DNA of 64,000 nt. Source: Topomyia yanbarensis (Eukaryota; Arthropoda; Insecta; Diptera; Culicidae). Both the position numbers and the translations under genes were made by a program. The notes under the pieces were generated by a model, which ran no database searches, was not told the DNA's origin, and was given only the letters and a program-made list of their open reading frames with translations. The stretch spans positions 90,344,113-90,408,112 of the forward strand of contig NC_080672.1 of the NCBI RefSeq assembly GCF_030247195.1. The letters are read 5' to 3'. Shown one piece after another: positions 45,127 to 56,329 of the stretch (position 1 is the first letter of the stretch; each line of letters starts with the position of its first letter).

Positions 45127-46216
45127 AGTCAAACGGTGGGATAGCAAAATTCTTACAAGTTTCCTATCTCATGCCTCCACGCGATTCTAAGTCTATTGAT
45201 GACATTTGGTCCTTAGACCGCAGAATGAGAGGGTGCGAACAGAATGAGAGGGTGCGAACAGATCTAGTCGAGAAAACATTGCCGTAAAAATGAATAGTTG
45301 ATCGGAAATTAGCCCCAATACGACTAATCTGACTAGTATCTATGAACACGGCTCAATACGTATTGAAAATTCGCCGCGTCTGTTTTTATGAACCTAATTT
45401 AAAGCTCCGTTATTGCTAACAAGCCCGTGCATCAGATTAACAATCCTTTATATTTCCCTTCAGTGTTCGGTATTATCGCTCGTATACTTGTATTCCACAA
45501 ACAATCCGATATGGAAAATAAGAAATACTTTCCTTGATTTATAACATCTCGCGCTATTTTTGCCAGTATAATATGCTGTCACTTGGTAGTTTTCAAGCCA
45601 ATAAATATATCGTAGAGAAGAAGTAGCGAGTTCTGTCCAAATACTGTTGCAATAAATAGTGATCCGGCCCAATTACGCAGATAAGATTAGCTTTTCCAGG
45701 CAATACTCCCACGATCGGCTGTGTGGAGTTCAAATTGTTTTTGTTTAGGGAACATAGTATACTCTCGGTAGCCGGCTGCCCAGAGTTTAAAAATAACCAA
45801 AAACTAAACAAGATCATCTCTTTTTCGAGTGATCGTGCACTCGAAGACTAACTAAACAACTACCTAATAAAATATGCTTTACAGGTCGCATCGTTTGCTT
45901 GGAGCGAATCCTAGACCTGATACCCTTCCAAACCACCAACTCCGCGACACCTATGGAAGAGTCTGATGAATCGTCGTCCTTCCGTTAAGTAGGTGGAGCA
46001 TCAACACTTCCTGTCTACCTTATCCTTTATCCTTCCCCGTGAACGATGGAGATGGGGGCGGCCGGCAATGATGGCTATCATGCTGTTGAGGTTTTAATAT
46101 GGGTCGGATTGGTATGAATTCCTACTTACCACTTCCTAAGCAACTCTTATTAGATAGTCAGCAGTCAAACATGATGAAGTCAGTGTGCAATCCGCCAAAA
46201 TCATCGTCACAACGCA
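45127..46216. repeat. Dispersed repeat family X, copy B
   Basis: Diverged copy of 22812-24215, lacking about 370 bp of it, with two small extra blocks (about 45330-45375 and 45510-45565) and a tandem duplication of AGAATGAGAGGGTGCGAAC. The shared right end CACAACGCAACGC has expanded here into an (AACGC)n tract ending at 46250. Confidence 0.6.
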
Positions 46217-46250
46217 ACGCAACGCAACGCAACGCAACGCAACGCAACGC
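46210..46250. repeat. (AACGC)n pentanucleotide tract
   Basis: Eight AACGC units. In copy A of the same repeat only two units are present at this place (about 24188-24199), so the tract expanded locally. Confidence 0.85.
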
Positions 46251-47098
46251 AGAGCCCAAAGTTCAGAGCTCCTAACCCAAAATAGTGAAACCAGAGTTTT
46301 GAGTCCAGATTCCAGAGCTCAGAGTCCAGAATCCAGAGTTCAGATTCGATAATCCAGAGATTCCATAGTCCAGCGACCAGAACCCAGAGTCCCGAGAAAA
46401 GAGCCCAGAGTCCGGAGTCCAGAACCCGAGTGCAGAGTGCATAGTCCAGCGTCCACAGTTCAGAGTCCAAAGGCCAGAATCAAGACCCAGAGTCCATAGC
46501 TCAGAGACCACAATCTACAATCCTGCGTCCACAGCACAGAATCTTGAAGCGGGAGCTCAGAATCCAGAGTTAAGAATGCAGAGTCCAGGACCAGAGTCCT
46601 CAACCCAAAATACTGAACCCAGTGTCCCGAGCTCAGAGCCCAGAGTACGGAGCCAAGAGTCCAGAGCACAGAGACCAGAATCCAGAGTCCCGAGGAGAGA
46701 GCCCACAGTCCAGAATCCAGAGACCCGAGTGCAGAGCCTGTAAGTTCAGAGTCTATAGTTCAGATTCTAGAGTGAAGAATCGAGACCGCAGATAGCAGAG
46801 CCCATGGTTCAGAGTCTCGAATGCATAGTACAGAAATTCGAGGCAAGCGCCAAGAGCACATCATCAAGCGAGCAGAGTGAAGAGTCCAAAATCTAAAGTT
46901 CAGTGTCCATAGTCCAGAGGTCTCTAACCCAGAATCCAGAGTCCCGAGGGGAGAACCAAGAATCTAGAGTCCCGAGTGCAGATTCCATAGTTCAGAGTTC
47001 AGAGTCTAGAGTCTAGAGTTTGGATTCCCGAGTCCAGAATCAAGACCCCAGAGAACATAGTTCAGAGTCCAGAATCCATAGCACAGAATATCGAAACC
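46250..47098. repeat. Degenerate AGAGTCC minisatellite, part 2
   Basis: Same word set as part 1 (CCAGAGTCC, CAGAGTTCAG, CCCGAG). Begins with the 26-bp exact match to the end of part 1. It resumes for about 70 bp after the MITE at 47099-47408. Minus-strand frames reading WTLDSELW repeats are by-products. Confidence 0.8.
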
Positions 47099-47408
47099 AC
47101 ACACCTAGAAAAAATAGTGTAAATTTACGTCTCCTGACCCTGACGAGCATCAAAAATGACTTAGTTTTACGTTTGATTTTAATTTTACATGACGTTTAAT
47201 TTGGTAAATCATGTAATTTTACTCCACATACAGCGTTTATTCTGAATGGTAGGAAGTGTAATTTTATGTCATTGCGCATGTAAAGTATAAGTTTCATGTA
47301 AAATTAAACGGAACACGGTAGTATTCTGTCATTTCGTGAATTACGGTTTATTGAATTGTGTCATGTTTGCAATTACGTCAACGATAAAATTCAGATTTTT
47401 TTGGTGTG
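47099..47408. mobile_element. Small inverted-repeat MITE inside the minisatellite
   Basis: CACACCTAGAAAAAATAG at the left is matched inverted by ATTTTTTTGGTGTG at the right. The AT-rich interior has several AATTTTAC/GTAAAATT inverted words and no coding capacity. Minisatellite words stop at the left border and resume at the right border (CAGAACCCGGTGTCCAG). Confidence 0.55.
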
Positions 47409-47474
47409 CAGAACCCGGTGTCCAGAACCCAGCGTGAAGAGTGAAGAGTTCAGAGTTCACAGTCTAGAATCTAG

Positions 47475-47592
47475 ACTGACTGGGTATTTTCGGAATTGTC
47501 TTGACGAGTAGGTGCCAGAAATTTATATCTAACGCCATGTTGAAATTCAAGAAGGTGACTTGTTACTATGTTTTAATTGCCGCAATGTTCTA
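47475..47592 (-). repeat. Solitary satellite-like unit
   Basis: GGGTATTTTCGGAATTG, GACGAGTAGGTG and AAATTCAAGAAGGTGACTTG resemble one diverged unit of the 116-bp satellite of 34996-38700. It lies next to a fold-back MITE. Confidence 0.45.
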
Positions 47593-47951
47593 CTGTATCG
47601 ATTTTGTTGGCTATTTTCGGCGAATTTGAGACTAAGAGAAAAGAAAGCAATGAAATTGAACGACGGATAGGTATTCTAGAGCGAATCAGTTATAAACTTA
47701 GAACGGAAAACTAGAACTAGGCAGGCTCATATGGGCATGATCGAAAGGAAATGTGAAGAATTCTTTGCCTTCTGCAGAGTAGGAGTTGGGCGTTGCACCC
47801 AAGTCTACCGCATGGTCTATGGTAGAACATAACTCATCATCATGTTTTACCGCCGACGCCGGCGGTAGAATACCTATCCGTATTTCAATTTCATTGCTTT
47901 CGTTTATCTTAGTCTCAAATTTGCCGAAAATAGCCAACAAAATCGATACAG
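47593..47951. mobile_element. 359-bp fold-back MITE with 86-bp arms
   Basis: Left arm 47593-47678 (CTGTATCGATTTTGTTGGCT to GATAGGTATTCTA) is repeated inverted at 47866-47951 with about nine differences. The 187-bp loop contains CGCCGACGCCGGCGG, a GC-rich palindrome. No coding capacity. Target duplication not resolved. Confidence 0.8.
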
Positions 47952-48296
47952 AAGATGGCGACTTGCGGACATAAATTATTACGATTACACTTCGAATTTT
48001 TTATCTTGATACTGTTTAACTTTGGTTTATACAATTGATCTATAATGATAATTTTACTAGAACTGGTTTTCACAACTGTTGTTACTAGACTGCTTGAAGG
48101 CCTTTGTTTTATAGTACTGTTATTTGGTAAAATGAGTACTGATGCAGGTAAGGTACAAGTAACCAGAGCAATATGCCAAACGAATGCCAAACTCGTTACT
48201 GATACTTTTTGCATGTATTAGGAAACTAGCAGTTGGAAAATAGGATTCTGAGATGAATATGACTTTCATTGGTTTAGATTTCAATAAAAATACACT
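47952..48296. other. Gene-free AT-rich spacer
   Basis: No coding or repeat structure recognised. Confidence 0.4.
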
Positions 48297-48760
48297 GGAA
48301 AAAACAAGGATTTTTTTTTTCAAAAAGTTTTTTCCTTGAAAGTGCCTAACTTGAATTTTTGACAGTAGGTAGGGAACATATTAGCCTATTTTGGAACAAA
48401 ATTTCATCCAAATGAGAGATGGGTCTTTTTTTAAATCGATTTAAAAATTTTAAAATTGGCTTTTTTCAGTGTAGCAGTTTATGTAGATTTTTTTCAATAT
48501 TTTTATTCAAAAATTTGACTAATTTTGTAAAAATCACTCCTTCAACATTTTTTGTAGGATTTGTCATTTTTAGACTATAGCCATTTAAAAAAAAATGGTA
48601 AAAAAGTCGCTTCTCAAAAGAAAGTCTAGATCATTTTTGGAAAAATAAAGTATGCAAAGTGGCTTTTTGTGACCAAGTTCTCACGTACAGAAAATTTAAT
48701 TAAACTCAGAGAGGGTGCTGCCAACATTTTTTCGAGTTGGCGCGAAATTCGTCTCATATC
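48297..48760 (-). repeat. Inverted-repeat arm, right (partner 43388-43870)
   Basis: Inverse complement of the left arm with moderate divergence. It ends with GTGCTGCCAACATTTTTTCGAG next to the start of the 48-bp minisatellite. Confidence 0.75.
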
Positions 48761-48769
48761 TAATTAAAG

Positions 48770-51700
48770 GTAGACTGTTGCAAATGTTGAGTAACTTCTA
48801 CTCATATCCAAGTATAAGTGGACTTTTCCAAATTTCGAGTAACCTCAACTCGTATCCAATTAAATTAGACTTTTCCAAATTTTCTATACCTTCTACTCAT
48901 ATTCAAATAAACGTGAATGTTTTCAAATATTTCAATAACTTCTACTCATATCCAAATAAAAGTGAACTTTTCCAAATTTTGAGAAATTTCTACTCAGTTC
49001 CAATTTGAACTTTTCCAAACTTTAAGTAACATCTGCTCATATTCTTATAAAAAATGGGCTTCACCAAATTTTGAGTAACTTCTACTCAACTCTAATTAAA
49101 ATTGGACTTTTCCCAATATTGAGTAACCTCTACTCATATCCAATTAAAAGTTTTTACAGAACATACTAAACTTGTCGGTGTAATTTTTTGAAAGTTTTAA
49201 TAATAAAGTGGTTTTCATCCACAAACAACCAGCAATAATGTCGAAAATATTAAAGATAAAAACAATATGTCTTCAGTAAAGTTATTGTAAAAAGCTTGCT
49301 ATACAACTTTCTCGCACACGTAATTTTGATATAAGCAAAGTTGGTAATTAAATCTCACTTTTGGGGAGATTAAACATTAAAATAACAACACCACATGAAA
49401 GGGCTCTACTCAAATCCAAGTAGCAGTGGACTCCAAATTTTGGGTAACTTCTACTCAAATTCAATTAAAAGTGGCTTTTTTCAAATTTTGGGGAACTTCT
49501 ACTTAAATCCAATTAAAAGAGGCCTTTTCCAAATTTTGTGTAACTTCTACTCAAATTCAATTAAAAGTGGCTTTTTCCAAATTTTGGGTAACTTCTACCC
49601 AAATCCAACTAAAAGAGGCCTTTTCCAAATTTTGGGTAACTCCTACTCAAATCCAAATAAAAGTGGCTTTTTCCAAATTTTGGGTAATTTCTACTCAAAT
49701 TCAATTAAAAGTGGCACATTTCAAATTTTGAGTAACTTCTACTCAAATTCAATTAAAAGTGGCCTTTTCCAAATTTTGGGTAACTTCTACTCAAATTCAA
49801 TTAAAAGTGGCTTTTTCCAAATTTTGGGTAATTTCTACTCAAATTCAAATAAAAGTGGCTTTTACCAAATTTTGAGTAACTTCTGCTCAAATCCAACTAA
49901 ATGAGGCTTTTTCCAAATTTTGGGTAACTTCTACTCAAATCCAATTAAAAGTGGTCTTTTCTAAATTTTGGGTAACTTCTACTCAAATCCAATTGAAACT
50001 GGCCTTTTCCAAATTTTGAGTAACTTTTACTCAAATCCAATTCAATGTGGCCTTTTCCAAATTTTGGGTAACTTCTACTCAAGTTCAATTAAAATTGGCC
50101 TTTTCCAAATTTTGGGTAACTTCTACTCAAATTCAATTAAAAGTGGCTTTTTCCAAATTTTGGGTAACTTCTACTCAAATCCAACTAAAAGAGGCCTTTT
50201 CCAAATTTTGGGTAACTTCTACTCAAATTCAATTAAAAGTGGCTTTTTCCAAATTTTGGGTAATTTCTACTCAAATTCAATTAAAAGTGGCTTTTACCAA
50301 ATTTTGAGTAACTTCTGCTCAAATCCAACTAAATGAAGCTTTTTCCAAATTTTGGGTAACTTCTACTCAAATCCAATTAAAAGAGGCCTTTTCTAAATTT
50401 TGGGTAACTTCTACTCAAATCCAATTGAAACTGGCCTTTTCCAAATTTTGAGTAACTTTTACTCAAATCCAATTCATTGTGGCCTTTTCCAAATTTTGGG
50501 TAACTTCTACTCAAGTTCAATTAAAATTGGCCTTTTCCAAATTTTGGGTAACTTCTACTCAAATTCAATTAAAAGTGGCTTTTACCAAATTTTGAGTAAC
50601 TTCTGCTCAAATCCAACTAAAAGAGGCTTTTTCCAAATTTTGGGTAACTTCTACTCAAATCCAATTGAAACTGGCCTTTTCCAAATTTTGAGTAACTTCT
50701 ACTCAAATCCAATTCAAAGTGGCCTTTTCCAAATTTTGGGTAACTTCTACTCAAGTTCAATTAAAATTGGCCTTTTCCAAATTTTGGGTTACTTCTACTC
50801 AAATTTAATTAAAAGTGGAATTTTCCAAATTTTGGGTAACTTCTACTCAAATCCAATTAAAACTGGCCTTTTCCAAATTTTAGGTAACTTTAACTGAAAT
50901 CCAATTAAAAGTGGCCTTTTCCAAATTTTGGGTAACTTCTGCTCAAATCCAACTAAAAGAGGCCTTTTCCAAATTTTGAGTAACTTCTACTCAAATTCAA
51001 TTAAAAGAGACCTTTTCTAAATTTTGAGTAACTTCTACTCAAATCCAATTGAAACTGGCCTTTTCCAAATTTTGAGTAACTTCTACACAAAACCAATTCA
51101 ATGTGGCCTTTTCCAAATTTTGGGTAACTTCTACTCAAATTCAATTAAAAGTGGCTTTTTCCAAATTTTGGGGAACTTCTACTTAAATCCAATTAAAAGA
51201 GGCCTTTTCCAAATTTTGCGTAACTTCTACTCAAATTCAATTAAAAGTGGCTTTTTCCAAATTTTGGGTAACTTCTACTCAAATCCAACTAAAAGAGGCC
51301 TTTTCCAAATTTTTGGGTAACTTCTACTCAAATCCAATTAAAAGTGGCACATTTCAAATTTTGAGTAACTTCTACTCATATTCAATTAAAAGTTGCCTTT
51401 TCCAAATTTTGGGTAACTTCTACTCAAATTCAATTAAAAGTGACTTTTACCAAATTTTGGGTAACTTCTGCTCAAATCCAACTAAAAGAGGCTTTTTCCA
51501 AATTTTGGGTAACTTCTACTCAAATCCAATTGAAACTGGCCTTTTCCAAATTTTGAGTAACTTCTACTCAAATCCAATTCTAAGTGGCCTTTTCCAAATT
51601 TTGGCTAACTTCTACTCAAGTTCAATTAAAATTGGCCTTTTTCAAATTTTGGGTAACTTCTACTCAAATTTAATTAAAAGTGGAATTTTCCAAAATTTTG

Positions 51701-51880
51701 GGAAACTTCTACTCAAATCCAATTAAAACTGGCCTTTTCCAATTTTTTTTGGTAACTTTAACTCAAATTCAATTAAAAGTGGATTTTTCCAAATTTTGAG
51801 TAGCTTGTACTCAAATCCAATTGAATGTGGCCAATTCCAAATTTTAAATAACTTCTGCTCATATCCTATTAAAAGTGGGC
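48770..51880 (+). repeat. 48-bp minisatellite (about 60 units) with multi-unit periodicity
   Basis: Unit AACTTCTACTCAAATCCAAT + TAAAAGTGGCCTTTTCCAAA + TTTTGGGT. The left part (48770-49160) is diverged; a non-repetitive gap occupies about 49160-49395; 49395-51790 is highly regular. Because 48 is a multiple of three, frames stay open for up to 169 codons with the 16-residue repeat NFYSNPIKSGLFQILG. Variants recur every 432 bp (nine units): the pattern starting at 49968 is repeated at 50400. No start, signal peptide or splice context supports a real protein. Confidence 0.9.
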
Positions 51881-52144
51881 TGAGAGGCTCCAAAGGAGCA
51901 GCAATTGATTTTTCGCATCAAACGAAAGTTAATGTAAATAGACGTAATAACCGTTCAAAACGTAGCGTAATTCGAGATGTTTGTCGCACAGCGCATATAA
52001 CGGAAGACAAGGATCCAGTAGGTGGGCTGTAAATTTATTTTTTAAAAGCTCAAAAATAAAATGAAATACAATTGAGAGGTGTTTGCATTCCGAAGTTTTT
52101 ATTTTAAATGGCGTGCACTGGAATTTGGTTTAAACATTTTTCGA
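51881..52144. other. Short unrecognised stretch
   Basis: No coding or repeat structure recognised. Confidence 0.4.
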
Positions 52145-52535
52145 ACTCATGACTGCTTTCTGTAGAGTTAACCACAGAGTTCTGCATGAAAAGCTAGAGA
52201 TTAGGTTCGTCTTCTACACCTTTTGCATAGTTCCGGTCATTCTTAACGAACCGTACTATTTGTGTGAAAATTGGATAATTCACCTCGAAACCTTTTTCGA
52301 ATATGTCCGATGTTCCATCAGGCAGCAACTTGGGACCGTTTCTGTTTGCTATCTTCATCAAAGATAACTCTTTGTTGATGCCACCTAACTGCCGTTTATT
52401 CTATGCTGACTATACAACATTATTCAAGGTTGTAGGTGCTAGGCTGTTTGAAGCTTCAGCGTATCCTGGATATTTTCGTTGGGAGGTGTTGGTCGAACAT
52501 GCGGACGTTGAGCAAAGACACGTGTGAAAAGTGGC
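52145..52535 (+). pseudogene. CR1/Jockey-type LINE reverse transcriptase fragment
   Basis: Plus-strand pieces: TAFCRVNHRVLHEKLE (motif A with the catalytic Asp replaced by Cys), SDVPSGSNLGPFLFAIFIKD, LFYADYTTLFKVV (catalytic YADD reads YADY) and LQRILDIFVGRCWSNMRTLS. The protein order is normal up to about 52535, where the next expected block appears on the opposite strand. Confidence 0.65.
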
Positions 52536-52540
52536 TCTGG

Positions 52541-52640
52541 CGATTAGGTTGGGTAATGAGATCATCGTAGTGAAATTTGAATGTGAGTTCGCTCTCCAAG
52601 ATCATGCTTAGGTCCTTGACGTGATGTACGTATGTGAGCG
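52541..52640 (-). pseudogene. Inverted downstream block of the same LINE reverse transcriptase
   Basis: Minus-strand VHHVKDLSMILESELTFKFH then YDDLITQPNR. In intact relatives this VKDLGVILD block follows the LSVxKC block that ends the plus-strand fragment at 52535. It is therefore the next part of the same protein, in reverse orientation. Confidence 0.6.
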
Positions 52641-52649
52641 AGACAAAAA

Positions 52650-53339
52650 TCATTCTCCGTTATCTCTCGTGGCAAGATCCGCTGAATCTATTGCCATAAA
52701 TAGACCGTTGCCATCATTTAAATATTGGCACTTGGCCGCACAAACCGAGCTTGCAGTTAAACTCCTTGTTGGTGGAATTGATAGTTCCTCGATCATTGTT
52801 CAATTCAGCGTATATGCTCGTGAAAGCACGCTTCGCCAATGCAATTTCCTGTACTTGTATCCACGTTATTAAGTTTACGGAATGGTAGTGTCTTAAACGA
52901 TTGCATATTTTTGTTTTTGCCAACGAATTGTGATACACGTTTTTGAACAACACAGATCAATAAAATGATTTGACCCCGTAAGCCATACTAATATTCTATT
53001 CGTTGCTAACAAGGCGTCTGCAAATCAATGTTCTAAGATCGGTTGGAAAACTTATATTTTGATAGTACCAGAGACTCTAAAACATTCGCAACAACAACTC
53101 TTTGACAACGAATCGTATACGGACGTGGCTTACGCGACACGCAATTTTATCGACCTGCAAGATGCTCTAAACTGTCAGTCTAGTTTCGTACCAAGATATT
53201 ATTAAGACTATTTTGACAAACCATTAACAACACGACGGATCTGGGTTTTATATGTGATGTAGAACGACATTTGGAGCTCCAGCCAGACTGAATTATTCTC
53301 TATTATGGAGAATTCCTTCTCGGAACAGTCTCCCGCTGC
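52650..53339. other. Gene-free stretch
   Basis: Possible further LINE remnants on the minus strand but nothing that I can assign. No open frame over 85 codons. Confidence 0.35.
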
Positions 53340-53349
53340 CGTAATATAC

Positions 53350-53880
53350 AGTTAAATGGGATAGCGCGTTAAACCCGTCGATAATTGCCGCCCTGTGGTG
53401 CGGGCATTCGTGATAAGAGCGGTTTCGACTCCCCATTAGGGGATCGCTAAACGATCAGAAGTACAGTATTCGCTACATCGGCGAAATAACAAGGAACCGA
53501 GAGACATCAACCTTTCTCCCTGTGGAGGATGAGTCAAACGAGCCACGCTCTCATCCATCGTTAATCGACAAGGAGAACGAGGCAGGGCGGATAAGAGTTC
53601 ACCTGGGAAGCTCACTGCGGTAACATTCGGAATAGGTCAGTAGGCATTCCGCCGATTTGTTATTACCATTGCCAGTGAGCATCCAACAAAGGAATCAAAC
53701 TGATTTCCTTAGCTAAAAGACAAAGACATCTATTGAAGAAGTCAACTACGAAAGCGAAAGACAACGCGGACATTTTATTCCCGGTAGGTCGGAAAAATTC
53801 GCCCGCCCTCCTTCGCCAGCAGTATCGAGATCCGGCATCAGCGGCTGTTCAGAGTTAGAGTGAATAAACATGGTAAAAGT
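53350..53880 (+). repeat. Possible tRNA-derived SINE
   Basis: TAGCGCGTTAAACCCG resembles an A box and GCGGTTTCGACTCC a B box (one extra T), about 55-60 bases apart. GC-richer sequence follows, then AATAAA near 53867. The A box match is weak and no 3' tail repeat or target duplication was found. Confidence 0.3.
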
Positions 53881-56279
53881 TAGTTTTGTTGTTTTATTTA
53901 CTTCTTTTGTTTGTGTTACAAAAATCCAAAAGTCTTGAAAGATGTACCTATGCCGCACTGTCAATAACGTTTCGGTAAAAAAGTAGAACCTCAGTAGATG
54001 GCATATGCTTTAAATGAAGTAACTGTTAATATAATTATTTTTAACCACACGATTTGTCCGTTTATAGTAACCGTGACGGGCATAGGTTGCTCAAGGTCAC
54101 ATAATACCATTGAATATTGGAAATAGCCTGTTTTACATTCCTCTTAAAGTTATTCTTTGGTTATAATATAACCAACGTCAAAATTAGTATGTAAGTAATC
54201 TTCCAAATTTCTAGGAGGTCCGAGAAAAACTCTTGAAAGCTTTCACCGAGAGACTCGATCATAGAAAACCAAACTGGTACGGTAACTCGTTTAGGCCATT
54301 TCAGTGCAAGTCCAAAAAGACACACACCACCCAAAGACAATTTCAGCAGGCAAGCGAGCAAGTTCGTCGTTTGTTTTTCCCAAACAGCCAGACTTTGCCA
54401 TTTCTACTTTTTTTCTTCTGAGTACTTTTAACTTATAGCGCCAACGTGTAAGTTAGCAGTATCAGCAGCAGTGGCGAATACGTGATCACTTGTCATAGTC
54501 ACATGCTTCTGTTTTATAATATATTGGATTAGACCGTTCCCAACTAGTCCGGCGTATTTTTTGGCTATCGTTTCAAGAAAAAAGTTAAGAGTAAGGTGCA
54601 AACGAGTTAGCCATACAGAAGAAAAGTTTTTCCTTTGCTCGAACACGAAGAAGCGCTTGCAGCTAGGAGAGGTACGTTGTTATCAACTGGAATGCTTGCT
54701 AACTTTAGAGGATGCCACCTATCATGAGCTTATGGCTGGGTGGTGGGTGCAGCGTGTTGGGTTTCTTGGTCGCGGGATTCTTGAAAAGTATAGAACTTGT
54801 AGAAGGTATCAGATGAAACCTTTCAGGCCCATTTTATAAAAAAATTCAAGGATACTATTTTTAAAGAAATTTCTAATATTGAATTTTTATGATTTTGACA
54901 GGGGCGAATACAGAAAAAAATCACTTCTGAATCTTTTATTCAGAATGAACATTGTAGAATTGTAATGCGTAATAGCCTCAATTAATGAAAATCATTAATA
55001 TTTAGGTTTGAAATGAATTTGAATGTGAAACTAATATGAAATTGAAATTAAAAAATCCCAAAAAAGTTCAAAATTTCCGAGATCATCTGTGGGGTTCAGG
55101 ACCCCCAGACGCTCACAATAAACTCCAGCAGTTGTATACCCCAAGAATGACTACATTTTGGGATGACCAACATGGCGCAGCTGAAGACGTAGATAGAAGA
55201 GCTTTACACGGTCAGCAAGAACAAGAACAGCATCTAGAAAAAGACAGGGTAAAACCACTACCTTAAGCAGTCAAGTATTTAAATTTAAATGGGTTAAGAA
55301 TTTTACACCAGTTGAAATGTATATGGTAGCCACAGTCCAAACTTTTGAATGTTTGTTCACTGGCAGGGTAAGGCGAATCACGCATCTTTGAAATATCATA
55401 AACAGGTACAGTGTGACGGCGGTAATTTGGTTCCTACTCAAAAATGAGCGGCGTTGCGTTGATGATGTAGAAGGCCAAAAACTATTGCTCGAAAAAATCA
55501 ACAGTGGTGGATAGAATGGTCGATTTTAGTTAAAACTACAGAATCTTGAAGCTTGTTTAAAACTAGCACATATTCCCTAAGAAAACACCTGTCGTAATTT
55601 GGAACTATCTCATGCTCCCAAAATCTTTAAAATATCTGTTCGTGGCCGCGATAGTGAAAGTACACACAATGTAATTGAATCACAGAGAATAGACATATGA
55701 GCTAGAACAAAGTTTTCTGAAAAAACCTGTGCAATCATTTAAATGAAAATACGTTGAAACTCACCATTGCATACAAGGTTGCATGGGTGAACCACCTTTG
55801 TGTGGAAGTTTACCCATAAGGCCCGTATAGTGACTACTGGCCGATCGTAGCGCCGGCTATTGGCATGTCGCTACTTATTGATAGTGTTTCAAAATGATAG
55901 TGAAAACTTCACTTGTATGCTACTTTTCAGTGATTTAACAGCAAAAATGCAAGTGGCCGAACGTCTACAAAAAATGTTCCATAAAATTGTCGGAAATAGA
56001 GCGAATGCAAATGCTAAACATAAAATATATTTTCAAATATATAGAGAGATTTTACGTTTAAATATTCAGCTTCAATGTGATTTCTTACATTTATTTACAA
56101 TGAGAGTTACAACAATGGATATTTAATAGTTCAAAGAATTCAACGGAATGTCTAAAATTATCTAACACGCTGCATGGATACCGTTATCCAAGATAAGTAT
56201 CGCTATTATATTACTTGTCCTTTTCTTGGTTCTCATATTAGTATGTACTAGGTAATAGGCCAGTGTTAAAATGACTTCC
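53881..56279. other. Gene-free stretch with short open frames
   Basis: Frames of 60-92 codons (for example 54561-54839, 55036-55266, 55860-56126) have no recognisable motif. No transposon borders seen. Confidence 0.4.
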
Positions 56280-56329
56280 CCCTTGAATGTCAAAACAACA
56301 TCGGCTCTCCGGCTCAAGGTTTACCCATG

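Noticed and set aside
46207..46669. Minus-strand frames rich in WTLDSELW repeats
   Set aside because: Translation of the degenerate AGAGTCC minisatellite; frames shift with every indel.
52145..52640. Twin-priming as the cause of the LINE inversion
   Set aside because: Twin priming inverts the 5' part relative to the 3' part; here the N-terminal part is forward and the following block is inverted, read from either strand the wrong way round.
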